Below are positions 47,604 to 57,370 of a DNA stretch of 64,000 bases, piece by piece. The first letter of the stretch is position 1. The number at the start of each line of letters is the position of its first letter. This stretch comes from Mucilaginibacter straminoryzae (GTDB lineage: Bacteria > Bacteroidota > Bacteroidia > Sphingobacteriales > Sphingobacteriaceae): the NCBI RefSeq assembly GCF_022953055.1, contig NZ_JALJEJ010000002.1, forward strand, positions 496,001-560,000, in the 5' to 3' direction. Position numbers and translations under genes: made by a program. The notes under the pieces were generated by a model. The model was not told where the DNA came from. It searched no databases and saw nothing but the letters and a program-made list of their open reading frames with translations.

Positions 47604-49451
47604 CTATTTCTTCAGGCCGATACAATCTACCTTACCATCCATGGTGCTTACATAAACTGCATCCCCTGTCGCTAATACCGGGTTCACAAGGCAGTAGGAT
47701 ACCTTATGTTTCCACCTGGTTTCGCCGGTTTTGCTATCCACAGCGTAAATAATACCAGAATTGGTGGGTACGTAAACGAGGCCATTCTTCTCTACAATGG
47801 CTGAGGGACAAATTTCGTATGGAACTTGTAGCGAAGATCGCCAGGCAACCTGCATGTCATCTGCCTTGGTAGAGATACCTAATAATTGCCCACCCATGGT
47901 TTTCACATACACGACGGAACTATCCGCCGCTAAACCCATAGATTCGCGCACCTTGATATCCGGCATTTGTTTACGCCAGATTACCTGTCCGTTTGCGGCG
48001 TTAAACACCGTCATGTACCTGTCAGGAGCTACTATAAATACCCTGCCGTTAGTGGCCACCGGGTAACAGGCCGCAGGTGAGAACATGCGGTTTGATGAAC
48101 CGTTGTTCCATTTCCAGGCCATTTTACCAGTATTGATATCAAGCGCGTAAAAATCATTATTCCAGCAACCGAAATAAATGAGGTTATTGTAAATCAACGG
48201 TACCGTGACTACAAAGCCTTTCACTTCCGGAAAGTCCCAGATCAATTTGCCTGAGTTAAGGTTGATTGCGCGAAAATGCCCGTCCGAAGCGCCAATGTAT
48301 ACTACCTTATTTTTGATGACCGGCGATGCCACAACCGCTTTCTCTGCCGCGAGTTTCCAGATCAGCTTACCTGTTTTTGCAGAAACGCAATAAATGTGAT
48401 TGTCCGAAGAACCGGCTACTACATACCCACCACTCACGGCCGGGGTCGAATAAATTTTGCCACCCGTTTGGTAAGCCCATACCTTTTTACCGGTAGCTTT
48501 ACTTAGGGCATAGATCAATCCTTTAGTATCTGTCAGAATAATTTTATCACCCGCATCGGCCATACCCGAACCGACATCACTTTGATCCTGGTAAGTCCAT
48601 TTGATGCTGGCACCAGTTAAGTTTTTATTCACGGCGTATGAAGGGCGATAGTAGTGCGCGGTATCTTTTTCAAAGTGATGGTTGTAGAGATCTACCTCTG
48701 TCCATTGCCGGTTCCTTTCCACCAAAGGCGTTCTTTCCTCAAAAGTGGCTTTACCGTTGCTGAATGTAACGATGTTATACCCGCCGATGCTATCCTTCGC
48801 GCGCAGGTTTGATCGCCCCATGACACCCGGTACGCCCTCGAAATTATACTTGTGGTTGTTGTGCCCATGGCCGCATAAAATCAGCTGTACGTTCTTTTTC
48901 TTCAACGCATCCATAACATTATACCAATTGTTCTGCGCCGAATCTTGCGGATAATGGTTCAGGTAAACAACAGGTGTTTCCGGGCTGGTATGTGCCAGAA
49001 CGGAATCCAGCCAAACAATGTGTTCGCGCGGCACCTGCCCCGGCCCCATGCGCATGTTCGGACCAGAGCTTACCCCGGCAAATAAGTAACCGCCATAATT
49101 AAAGGCAAAAGTTTCCGCACCGAAAACCTTTTTAAAGGTATTGCTGCCGCTTTCAGACCAATTGGCATCATGGTTGCCGGGGATGATATACCATTTCTTG
49201 TTCAGGCTGTCCAGAATTTGCTTGGCGAGTTTGATCTCATCATCCGCACCAAATTCGGTGATATCACCGGTGATCACTACAAATTTAATCTCGTCGTTCT
49301 TGTTGATATCGGCTACGGTTCTGCGAAGGTCTTCGGCCGCGGTGTGATTACCAATATGCGTATCGGATACATGAGCAAACTTGAACGACTGTGCAAAGCC
49401 TGTAGTTGCCAAGCATGTTATCGCGAATAGAAAAAGGGTTATTTTTTTCAT
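47604..49451 (-). CDS. Secreted calcineurin-like metallophosphatase fused to a PQQ-type beta-propeller
   Basis: The 615-residue protein has a signal peptide (to about 20), a metallophosphoesterase domain (about 22-235) with all metal motifs (DTHIG, GDITEFG, GNHD, LNHYP, GHGH), and a C-terminal propeller (about 275-615) of repeated strands such as GLIYALSKATGKKVWAYQTG and HIYCVSAKTGKLIWKL. The phosphatase should act on a phosphodiester or phosphomonoester outside the cytoplasm; the propeller probably binds a ligand or the envelope, as PQQ-binding residues cannot be confirmed. It is the last gene of the cell-wall operon, 17 bases after the GHL10 gene. Confidence 0.88.
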   Translation of the reverse strand: MKKITLFLFAITCLATTGFAQSFKFAHVSDTHIGNHTAAEDLRRTVADINKNDEIKFVVITGDITEFGADDEIKLAKQILDSLNKKWYIIPGNHDANWSESGSNTFKKVFGAETFAFNYGGYLFAGVSSGPNMRMGPGQVPREHIVWLDSVLAHTSPETPVVYLNHYPQDSAQNNWYNVMDALKKKNVQLILCGHGHNNHKYNFEGVPGVMGRSNLRAKDSIGGYNIVTFSNGKATFEERTPLVERNRQWTEVDLYNHHFEKDTAHYYRPSYAVNKNLTGASIKWTYQDQSDVGSGMADAGDKIILTDTKGLIYALSKATGKKVWAYQTGGKIYSTPAVSGGYVVAGSSDNHIYCVSAKTGKLIWKLAAEKAVVASPVIKNKVVYIGASDGHFRAINLNSGKLIWDFPEVKGFVVTVPLIYNNLIYFGCWNNDFYALDINTGKMAWKWNNGSSNRMFSPAACYPVATNGRVFIVAPDRYMTVFNAANGQVIWRKQMPDIKVRESMGLAADSSVVYVKTMGGQLLGISTKADDMQVAWRSSLQVPYEICPSAIVEKNGLVYVPTNSGIIYAVDSKTGETRWKHKVSYCLVNPVLATGDAVYVSTMDGKVDCIGLKK

Positions 49452-49468
49452 AAAATAATCGATAGATG

Positions 49469-50992
49469 TTATTTATTGCGAACAAGCGTCGCTTTTGAGG
49501 GCAAGCTTTCATTCTTCAGGCGGTCTATTGCAGTGACCACATATTTATAGTTCGCCGCTGACGAGGCGGTAGAATCTGTAAAGGTTCTTAGGGTTTTGTC
49601 GAAGCTGATCTTCAACACATATTTAGGGTTATTGGTATCAACTTTTTGCGCTTTTGGAAACCGGTAAACAACATAGCCGTAGACGTTCTTGGGTGTTGCT
49701 TTCCAGTACGACCAATTAACGACGACCGAACGTTTAGTCCTTGTTAATCTAACTACTTCAGGGGCGACTGGTGTCGACTCGCCCAGCCAGATCATTTGCG
49801 GCAACAACGCCGGGTACTTGTAAAAATCATTTCTCAAGGAATCCTGGAAGCCGGCCAGATTATCCGTTACCGATTTCGAGCTGAAGAACACACTTCCCTG
49901 CACCCTGAAATTCTTACGCAATTCGCGCATCTGTTTAGGCAATTGGCTTCTGTCGCGCCAGCCTTCACGGTTTTCCATGGCCCGGTAAACACCCTGTCCC
50001 ACATACACGTGCCTGTTAAACGCATTGTTGCTCCACCATTCCAGCAACTTTTCGTAAGGAGCAGCAGGATAATAAAAAGGGAAGTAAAGCTGTGGATTGA
50101 TATAATCCAGCCAACCGGCTTTAACCCATTTCCGCGCGTCTGCATAAAGCGAGCTGTAGCCAGAAAATCCGTTAGATTGCGAGCCGTTAGGATCATCTTT
50201 CAAATTTCGCCAGATACCGAACGGACTGATCCCAAACTTTACATAACTTTTGGCATGATGGATACTATCTGAAAGCAGTTGGATTAGTGTATCCACATTA
50301 TGCCGCCGCCAATCTTCTATCGTATTAAAGCCCTGCCCGTACTTGGCATAAGTGAGCGAATCCGGCAGTTTTTGCTTGGTTGGATAGGGATAAAAATAAT
50401 CGTCAATATGGATGCCGTCTATATCGTAATTACGTACAATGTCCATCACCACACTAATAATATAGGCGCGAACTTCTGGCAAGCCCGGATTGAAATACTT
50501 CTTCCCGGCATAACTAAAGAACCATTCGGGATGTGTGCGGGTGACATGCGTGGCACTGATGTTCGAGTCGATCAGATCATTACTGGCCCGGTACGGGTTG
50601 ATCCAGGCATGCAATTCCATCGCGCGTTTGTGTGCTTCTTTAATCGCAAACGCCAGCGGGTCGTACAATGGATCTGGCGCTTTACCCTGTTTACCGGTCA
50701 GAAACCTGCTCCATTCTTCGCGGCCTTTGCCATAAAAAGCATCAGCGGTAGGCCTAACCTGCAGCAAAACGGCGTTGATGTTACTTTTTTGATGTTCATT
50801 CAATATCTCCAGCATTTCCTGCTGTTGTGCAGCCGAAGGAAGCCCTGGTTTAGATGGCCAATCGATGTTTTCTACAGTGGCCACCCAAACGCCGCGGAAT
50901 TCGCGTTTGGGAACGTATTGTGCCGAAGCGATAGAGGTGATGAAACTGCACAATAAGCAGGCAGCAAGAAAACTCCATTTTTTGATGCGCAT
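49469..50992 (-). CDS. Secreted GHL10-type glycoside hydrolase (YngK-like)
   Basis: From the ATG at 50992 the protein has 507 residues with a signal peptide (KKWSFLAACLLCSFITSIASAQ); the longer frame to 51043 begins inside a terminator hairpin and is rejected. The barrel starts with REFRGVWVATVENIDWPS and continues with the family segments LHAWINPYR, DIDGIHIDDYFYPYP and ISPFGIWRN. A fibronectin-like domain ends the protein. Family members include B. subtilis YngK and are thought to cleave glycans, perhaps of cell walls; the substrate is not settled. Its neighbours are SusD and the metallophosphatase. Confidence 0.9.
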   Translation of the reverse strand: MRIKKWSFLAACLLCSFITSIASAQYVPKREFRGVWVATVENIDWPSKPGLPSAAQQQEMLEILNEHQKSNINAVLLQVRPTADAFYGKGREEWSRFLTGKQGKAPDPLYDPLAFAIKEAHKRAMELHAWINPYRASNDLIDSNISATHVTRTHPEWFFSYAGKKYFNPGLPEVRAYIISVVMDIVRNYDIDGIHIDDYFYPYPTKQKLPDSLTYAKYGQGFNTIEDWRRHNVDTLIQLLSDSIHHAKSYVKFGISPFGIWRNLKDDPNGSQSNGFSGYSSLYADARKWVKAGWLDYINPQLYFPFYYPAAPYEKLLEWWSNNAFNRHVYVGQGVYRAMENREGWRDRSQLPKQMRELRKNFRVQGSVFFSSKSVTDNLAGFQDSLRNDFYKYPALLPQMIWLGESTPVAPEVVRLTRTKRSVVVNWSYWKATPKNVYGYVVYRFPKAQKVDTNNPKYVLKISFDKTLRTFTDSTASSAANYKYVVTAIDRLKNESLPSKATLVRNK

Positions 50993-51009
50993 AATCAAAG
51001 GTTTATTTG

Positions 51010-51053
51010 AATTTAAAAAGAAAGCCCTCCCCTGCAAACGCAAGGAAGGGCTT
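51010..51053 (-). terminator. Intra-operon terminator between susD and the GHL10 gene
   Basis: On the minus strand AAGCCCTTCC (51053-51044) pairs with the segment 51031-51022, with one mismatch, followed by TCTTTTT. It lies 15 bases after the susD stop, so hydrolase genes downstream would be made at a lower level than SusCD. Confidence 0.75.
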
Positions 51054-51067
51054 CTGGAACGCTTTTC

Positions 51068-52804
51068 TTATTGCCAGCCCGGATTCTGGGTTAACGTTAC
51101 GCCATGATCCTGGTAAAGCTTAATCTGATCCAGCGGAAGCGGATTCAGGTAAACTTTCGGATCGGTGAACAAACGTTGTGTTTCCGGTTTAGGTGCAGGT
51201 ACAATGTAACCCACAGTAGCATTGTTCTGTAAGGTTACAGAAAGGGTTTTAGCCCAGTCTGCCTTGTTGATCCAGGCACCTAAGTTAATATCAGGGTTAC
51301 GCTGGGTATCAATGTAATCATACTTTTTCCAGCGCCTCAAATCACTATTTCTAAAACCTTCCATCATCAGTTCTGTACGGCGTTCGCGACGAATCTCCCA
51401 CAGTATAGGAGAGACGGTAGCATCCCTTTTTGGATCGTCGTAAGTAACACCGTTAACCGCAGGAAGATTACCAACGAGCTGCAGGTTAGGCAATTTTGTG
51501 GTATAACCGCTGCGCTGACGAAGTTTATTGATCGTCAGGTCAAGGTCGGCCTGGGTTAATGTCCCCAATTCTGCTGATGCTTCTGCATAATTCATCAGCA
51601 CCTCGCCGTAACGAATCACCGGTGCCTGAGTATCATTCAGGTTACTGTTACCGTTGGTCAGGTCTTTAATATCATCATTCAAGAACTTCTGAACGGCATA
51701 ACCAGAAGTAGAATAGTTTGAAGCAATACCATTCAAACGCAATTGGGTTACAAAGGTGGCGTTGATCCGCGGATCGCGGTTGGTCATTACATCAGTAATT
51801 GTTTTATCGCCTTTGTAAAGCGGAGAAATGCTGATCGGCAAACCATCGCTGGCCAGGTAACTATCAATCGCATTTTTAGACGCGCCGGTTTGCGGCTCTT
51901 TGTTCACATAGCTATTCAAACTGTGTGTCAGGAGGCCCTGCTGGTATTTCCGGTACATAATAATTTCAGGGTTAGCGCTTAAGTCGAGCGAGTTGAAGAT
52001 CTTGCGATAATCAGCCGCTACAGAATACGGCCCTTTAGTGATGATCTCATTCGCCGCCCATTTCGCAGCGGTGAGATATTCAGCCGCTTTCGTTCCGTTA
52101 TTAGCCTGATATTTCTGCCAGGTTCCCTCAAACAAAAACACGCGGGACATGAATGCAAGTACAACATACCTGTTCACAAGTAGGCCCTTGGTACTTACAT
52201 CACCGTCTGAAACGCGAACGTTAGCGGCGGCATAATTAAAATCTGCCAGTACGCTATCCATTACCAGGGTACGCGGGTCACGTGGTTTGTAAAGCGCTTT
52301 TTCATCTGTTTCGGAAAGTACTTGTCCGTACCATGGATAATCGCCGAAAGATTTAACTTTTGAAGCATATTCCATTCCTCTAAAAAAGCGAGCTATACCT
52401 GCCCAATGTTTCTGTGCCTCTGCACTCATGGGGACACGTTTTATACGATCCAGCATTAAATTAGCTTTACGGATATAGGTAAATGACCATCCGCCGCCGC
52501 TGGTAGGCACGTTTTTGGTGAAGGCTGCTGGTGTAGTTGGTGCGAAATCATCGTTTAGTGTTTCACCTGAAAAATAGCCGCCCCAGCTTAAATCGAAACC
52601 AGAAGCGTAACCCGGAAAGTAATTGGTATAAAACCCGTAAGCAAACGTGCGTACGTTGTTTTCACTTGTCCAGTAGGTATCATCCGTCATCTGATCCAAC
52701 GGGTACTTGGTCAGGAACTTATCGGTCTCCTTTTTACAGCTGAATGCAAGCAGCACCAGACCAAACAGTAAATATTTTAAAGTTTTCATAATCAATCTTT
52801 TCAT
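51068..52804 (-). CDS. SusD/RagB-like lipoprotein of the cell-wall locus
   Basis: A 578-residue lipoprotein (lipobox LLAFSCKKE) with the N-terminal segment YPLDQMTDDTYWTSENNVRTFAYGFYTNYF, TPR helices (MSAEAQKHWAGIARFFRGMEYASKV) and C-terminal IRYGEVLMNYAEASAELG and LPLDQIKLYQDHGVTLTQNPGW. It overlaps the susC stop by one base. In this context it should bind peptidoglycan fragments or another wall polymer; that is inferred from the operon. The start may also be the ATG at 52789. Confidence 0.92.
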   Translation of the reverse strand: MKRLIMKTLKYLLFGLVLLAFSCKKETDKFLTKYPLDQMTDDTYWTSENNVRTFAYGFYTNYFPGYASGFDLSWGGYFSGETLNDDFAPTTPAAFTKNVPTSGGGWSFTYIRKANLMLDRIKRVPMSAEAQKHWAGIARFFRGMEYASKVKSFGDYPWYGQVLSETDEKALYKPRDPRTLVMDSVLADFNYAAANVRVSDGDVSTKGLLVNRYVVLAFMSRVFLFEGTWQKYQANNGTKAAEYLTAAKWAANEIITKGPYSVAADYRKIFNSLDLSANPEIIMYRKYQQGLLTHSLNSYVNKEPQTGASKNAIDSYLASDGLPISISPLYKGDKTITDVMTNRDPRINATFVTQLRLNGIASNYSTSGYAVQKFLNDDIKDLTNGNSNLNDTQAPVIRYGEVLMNYAEASAELGTLTQADLDLTINKLRQRSGYTTKLPNLQLVGNLPAVNGVTYDDPKRDATVSPILWEIRRERRTELMMEGFRNSDLRRWKKYDYIDTQRNPDINLGAWINKADWAKTLSVTLQNNATVGYIVPAPKPETQRLFTDPKVYLNPLPLDQIKLYQDHGVTLTQNPGWQ

Positions 52805-55800
52805 TAAAGTGTTACCTGCAAGCCTAAAGAAAACGTTTTACGGTAAGGGTACACACGCCCGAAACCGGCACGGTCATTATCGATCTGCGTTTGAGAGAAA
52901 TCAATTTCCGGATCTACTGGAATATTGCCTAAGTGATCCCAGGTTAAGATATTCTCACCGCTGAAGAACACGCGCAGGTTCTGTATTTTAACACGTTGAA
53001 TTAATGCTTTTGGGAAAGTGTAACCTACGTTAAGATTCTTCAACCGAAGATAAGCCATATTTAGCAGATAGCGGGTTTGAGGAACGTAATCCCATCTATC
53101 CACACTGGCGCCGTAATCTGTAGGTCTTGGGTAAAATGCATTAGGATTGTTCGGTGTCCAGTAATCCATCTGGTTGGCAAACCAGCCTTCAGCGGCTCTG
53201 AAACCCGGAAATACCGTTGAACCACTTGCCCAAAGCTGGCGGCTGCCCACCCCCTGGAAGAAAACATTAATATCAACCCCTTTCCAATCCGCGCCTAACC
53301 TGAAACCATATTGGTAACGGGGGGTTGAGTTTCCTATAATTTTCTGATCACCGTGATTATCTACTGTATTGGTTCCATAGGTAATTACTCCATCCCCATT
53401 AAGATCTTTATATTTAACATCACCAGGCCCAAACTTAAAAGTACTATTATTCCCTTCCAATAACGCCTGAGAAGGTATCCCGGGAGCGTAGTTAGAACCA
53501 ACAAAATCGCTTGCTTGGAATAAACGATCTGTTTCATAACCCCAGATCTCCCCTAGTCGCATACCTTCATAATAGGTGCTGTTTAGTGCAGCAATAGGAG
53601 CGGGTAAAGAACGGGTCACGTTCGCAAATTTGCTGATTCGTTCGATCGCATCAGATAAAGTTCCGGTAACGTTAATATGGAGTTTGTTAGCAAAAGTATG
53701 ATTGTAATCAATTGCCAGTTCCCAGCCTTTGCCCTGCAACTCGCCAAAGTTACGAACAGGAGCACTTGCTCCAAAAGATGACGGGAGCGTAACCCCGGGC
53801 GTAATCATGTTGCTGGTGTTCCGTTGAAAGACATCGAAAGTAAAGCCTAAGTCGTCATGCAAAACGCGTAAATCTAAACCCAAGTCTGCAGTTCTAATAG
53901 TCTCCCAGGTCAATATTGGTGATAATGGCGTAGGCGTACTTAAGGTAACTGCATTGCCGGTAGGCAATATCCAGCCAGAATTTGAGGCGCTCATTAAGGG
54001 CAAGAAACGTCCGTTACCAACAACCTGATTACCGACAGAACCGTAAGATCCTCTAATTTTTAAGAATGAGAGCCAGTTTTTACTCCAATCCATAAATTTC
54101 TCCTGCGTTAGCACATAGCCTAACGAACCTGAAGGGAAGAAACCATAAAGCTGGTTAACCGGAAAACGTGAAGAACCATCGTAACGCCCGTTAATTTCTA
54201 ACAAATATTTATCTTTATAGGCATAGTTTATTCGCCCAAAATAGCCCAATGTTGTTAATTTGCTGTGTGCTCCGTCTACCAATTGATCTCCGGTGGCCAA
54301 CTTGATCTCGCCGTAATTTGGGTCAATTAATGTTCTTCTTTCAGAAGATTGGCTGGTAGCCTCGTTCATTTCGATGTCACCACCCAAAATAACTTTTATC
54401 GCGTGGTCTTTGATATTCTTGTTATAGGTTGCGAATACTTTACCGGTATTGATCTGGTTCCAGTACGAATAATATCTTGCCTTATCATAGCTGGTGCTTT
54501 GATAAGGGCGGTAGTTTAATCTATCTTGAGTAGAAAGCCCAGCATCTGTCTTCAATGACCAAAAGTCGTAGGCATAGGTGTTACCACCGGTCTGATGCAA
54601 ATGTTCGTTAGTTGAAGTATAAGTATAATCAGCATCTAAAGTTAGGCCTTTCGCAATTTTCAACGTTCCGCCTAAAGCAATACGTGCCAACTGATTTTTG
54701 TCCTCGTCCATTTTTGCCTGCTGAACTTCTGTTACTGCACTACGGAAAGGTAATCCTTTGTAAGTACCGTAAGGGTAGTTAGCCGGCCAGCGATATAGAT
54801 AGTAGTAGGGTCCGTATTGGCTGCCAGAGAAGGTGAACGGGCTTTTGCTTAAAGTATTAGAAAACAATACTTTTCCGCGTACGTCCAGCCAGTCTGTAGC
54901 ACTGGTATTTACACCTAAGTTCAGGTTATAACGGTCAAACTCGTCCGGGTTTACTTTTAATGAACCCATCTGATTTAGATAACCCATGCTTAAGTTATAA
55001 TTGGTTTTTTCGCTGCCGCCATTTACACCGATATTGTGTGTTTGTTGTGGTGTCCACTGGCGCAGGTACAGTTTTTCAGGGTTCCATGAGCGGTAGAAGA
55101 ACAGCTTTCCGCCGATAATCTCAAAATCACGGCCTTCTACCATTTCAGGGCCAAGATCCTGCCCACCATATTGTTGATCCCACTGACGCATTTTATCTAT
55201 AGATGGCTGATCTATTGAATAACCGATAACATTGTAACTGGTAGTGTTTGGGCTAAAGCGTTGCAACGCCAGTAAAGACGCCTGTGCGTTATCTGCCGCA
55301 CTTGCTAACTGTGGGTTATTGATCGGACTTGAGAATGCGAAGTTGTTTGAGTAGGTGATCTTCGTAGGCGCATTTCTTTTACCAGATTTAGTAGTAATTA
55401 AAATCACACCGAAAGCAGCACGCGTACCATAGATAGAAGCAGATGCGGCATCCTTCAATACAGAGATGGTCTCGATATCGTCAGGGTTCAGCATTTGCAG
55501 GCTTGGAATTTCCACGTTATCTACCAGGATAAGCGGAGAAGCGCCACTGGCCCCCGTATTGATTGAACCTTGTAAACCACGCAGCCTGATCTTCGGGTTG
55601 GTACCGATATCACCTGTTGCGGTAGTGATGGTCAAGCCTGGTACAGCGCCCTGTAAACCACGGGCAACGTCTGTAATAGGGCGCGACGCTAATACCTTCG
55701 TATCAACGGTAGCCACGGCACCTGTAAGGTCGGCACGCTTTTGAGTACCGTAACCTACCACGACTACTTCGTTCAGCGATTTAGCGTCTGAACCCATTTT

Positions 55801-56079
55801 CACGTTGATTACATTGGATGTGCCTACGGTAATTTCCTGCGTAAGCGAACCGATGAAGCTAAAGGTTAGCACCTGGCCCGGTGCTGCATTAATGGTGTAT
55901 TTACCATTAATATCTGTAGCGGTCCCCATGCCTGTGCCTTTAAGCCGCACGGATACGCCGGGTAAAGGCAAGCCATCATCAGCAGAGATGACTTTTCCGG
56001 TAATTGCCTTTTGCTGCGCCATTACGTGCACAGAAAAGAGCAATAGAACCAGCAACATTTTAAGTAGCTTTTTTTTCAT
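52804..56079 (-). CDS. SusC/RagA TonB-dependent receptor of the cell-wall locus
   Basis: A 1091-residue outer-membrane transporter with signal peptide (to about 21), regulatory beta-sandwich (about 24-95), plug domain (about 105-235, ISVLKDAASASIYGTRAAFGVILITT) and a barrel ending SLGLQVTL. It has no STN domain, unlike the two other SusC proteins of the window, and no sigma/FecR genes are nearby; control by the DeoR-type regulator at the right edge fits better. It is likely to import large muropeptides or wall fragments. Confidence 0.93.
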   Translation of the reverse strand: MKKKLLKMLLVLLLFSVHVMAQQKAITGKVISADDGLPLPGVSVRLKGTGMGTATDINGKYTINAAPGQVLTFSFIGSLTQEITVGTSNVINVKMGSDAKSLNEVVVVGYGTQKRADLTGAVATVDTKVLASRPITDVARGLQGAVPGLTITTATGDIGTNPKIRLRGLQGSINTGASGASPLILVDNVEIPSLQMLNPDDIETISVLKDAASASIYGTRAAFGVILITTKSGKRNAPTKITYSNNFAFSSPINNPQLASAADNAQASLLALQRFSPNTTSYNVIGYSIDQPSIDKMRQWDQQYGGQDLGPEMVEGRDFEIIGGKLFFYRSWNPEKLYLRQWTPQQTHNIGVNGGSEKTNYNLSMGYLNQMGSLKVNPDEFDRYNLNLGVNTSATDWLDVRGKVLFSNTLSKSPFTFSGSQYGPYYYLYRWPANYPYGTYKGLPFRSAVTEVQQAKMDEDKNQLARIALGGTLKIAKGLTLDADYTYTSTNEHLHQTGGNTYAYDFWSLKTDAGLSTQDRLNYRPYQSTSYDKARYYSYWNQINTGKVFATYNKNIKDHAIKVILGGDIEMNEATSQSSERRTLIDPNYGEIKLATGDQLVDGAHSKLTTLGYFGRINYAYKDKYLLEINGRYDGSSRFPVNQLYGFFPSGSLGYVLTQEKFMDWSKNWLSFLKIRGSYGSVGNQVVGNGRFLPLMSASNSGWILPTGNAVTLSTPTPLSPILTWETIRTADLGLDLRVLHDDLGFTFDVFQRNTSNMITPGVTLPSSFGASAPVRNFGELQGKGWELAIDYNHTFANKLHINVTGTLSDAIERISKFANVTRSLPAPIAALNSTYYEGMRLGEIWGYETDRLFQASDFVGSNYAPGIPSQALLEGNNSTFKFGPGDVKYKDLNGDGVITYGTNTVDNHGDQKIIGNSTPRYQYGFRLGADWKGVDINVFFQGVGSRQLWASGSTVFPGFRAAEGWFANQMDYWTPNNPNAFYPRPTDYGASVDRWDYVPQTRYLLNMAYLRLKNLNVGYTFPKALIQRVKIQNLRVFFSGENILTWDHLGNIPVDPEIDFSQTQIDNDRAGFGRVYPYRKTFSLGLQVTL

Positions 56080-56138
56080 AAAGTTTGTTTAAGTTTTAGT
56101 TGAGGAACATTTGAACTATTTGATTTTTTGGGTTTTGA

Positions 56139-57353
56139 TTAGGGGTAGAGTAGATATTGCTTCCGCATCTTTTTAAATTCGGTGAGTTTAGGCTCCCATG
56201 ATGCTCTGATCTCAGCCTCGGTTTTTCCGGCGATGATCTGTTCTTTCAGGTCGGTTGTTCCGGCAAGTTTATCGAAGTTTCCTATTTGCTTGCTTTGCTT
56301 GAAATCGAAGAATTTTTCTTTATAGGGGTAAGCTTTGTACAGCTCGATCAGCCAGCTCAGGTTCACCTTTTTGCTTTTCACCAGCTTCTGAACATCATAA
56401 TTACGCAGGTCTAACCCGTAACAAGTCTCATCCTGGAACAGCGGCGTTTCGCTCATACCATTCAGGCTTACCGGGGTAAAAGAAAAATCATATTTACCTT
56501 TCAGATCGGGGTTACCCAAAACGGTAAAAGGAAAATAAGTGCCGCGGCCTTGGCTGATGATCGTACCTTCAAACAGACATAAAGACGGATACAGCATAAT
56601 CGATTGCTGGGTGTTCAAATTTGGCGAAGGATGTACCGGCAGCGTATACAACATGCTATGCTTGTAGTTAGCCACCTTAATGATCCTGATCTGACATTTG
56701 ATACCATTGGCCATCCAGCCCTGGCCGTTGATCATCTGCGCATATTCACCGACGGTCATCCCGTGGGCAATAGGAACCGGGTGAAACCCGATGCCCGATT
56801 TCAGTTTCATATCCAGCACCGGCCCGTCGACCATATAACCGTTCGGGTTTGGACGATCAAGAATCATTAGTTCTTTGTTGTTTTCGGCACAGGCCTCCAT
56901 TACCCGGTGAAGGGTAGCCAGGTAAGTATAATAGCGAGCGCCGACATCCTGCAGGTCATAAACCACCAGGTCTACGTCTGCCAGGCTTTCCGGACTTGGT
57001 TTGCCGGTTTTGCCGTAAAGCGATAGCACCTTAATGCCGGTTTTAGGATCAATGCTGTCATCCACATGCGCGCCGTTACTGGCATCGCCGCGGAACCCGT
57101 GTTCAGGGCCGAATACCTTCACTATGTTCACTCCTAATGCCAACAGGCTATCCACGCTGGCTTTTTCACCAATGCGTGAGGATGGGTTTACTACCATAGC
57201 CACCCGCTTGCCCTTCAGATAAGGAATATATTTTTCTGTCTGATCCGCACCCGGCAAAATAGGCCTGGCTATCGCCCGCACCGACACTGTTAGGGATAAC
57301 AGACCACCTAAAAGAAAGAGAGCGATAAAAAATCTGGGTAAAAGTTTCTTCAT
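56139..57353 (-). CDS. namZ: DUF1343 exo-beta-N-acetylmuramidase (NamZ/GH171-like)
   Basis: The 404-residue protein has a signal peptide and the DUF1343 body: KGKRVAMVVNPSSRIGEKASVDSLL, FGPEHGFRGDASNGAHVDDSIDPKTGIKVLSLYG, DLVVYDLQDVGARYYTY and LDRPNPNG. NamZ of Bacillus (formerly YbbC), of this family, removes MurNAc from the non-reducing end of peptidoglycan chains. The product MurNAc fits MurQ, encoded 5 kb upstream. It starts 17 bases after the NAGPA gene and precedes susC by 60 bases. Confidence 0.88.
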   Translation of the reverse strand: MKKLLPRFFIALFLLGGLLSLTVSVRAIARPILPGADQTEKYIPYLKGKRVAMVVNPSSRIGEKASVDSLLALGVNIVKVFGPEHGFRGDASNGAHVDDSIDPKTGIKVLSLYGKTGKPSPESLADVDLVVYDLQDVGARYYTYLATLHRVMEACAENNKELMILDRPNPNGYMVDGPVLDMKLKSGIGFHPVPIAHGMTVGEYAQMINGQGWMANGIKCQIRIIKVANYKHSMLYTLPVHPSPNLNTQQSIMLYPSLCLFEGTIISQGRGTYFPFTVLGNPDLKGKYDFSFTPVSLNGMSETPLFQDETCYGLDLRNYDVQKLVKSKKVNLSWLIELYKAYPYKEKFFDFKQSKQIGNFDKLAGTTDLKEQIIAGKTEAEIRASWEPKLTEFKKMRKQYLLYP

Positions 57354-57370
57354 GTATAGCGTTTTGGCTT

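Noticed and set aside
49796..50272. 158-codon plus-strand frame opposite the GHL10 gene
   Set aside because: Shadow of the real gene; no family features.
50300..50956. 218-codon plus-strand frame opposite the GHL10 gene
   Set aside because: It lies wholly inside a well-supported glycoside hydrolase gene on the other strand; its length comes from codon bias of that gene.
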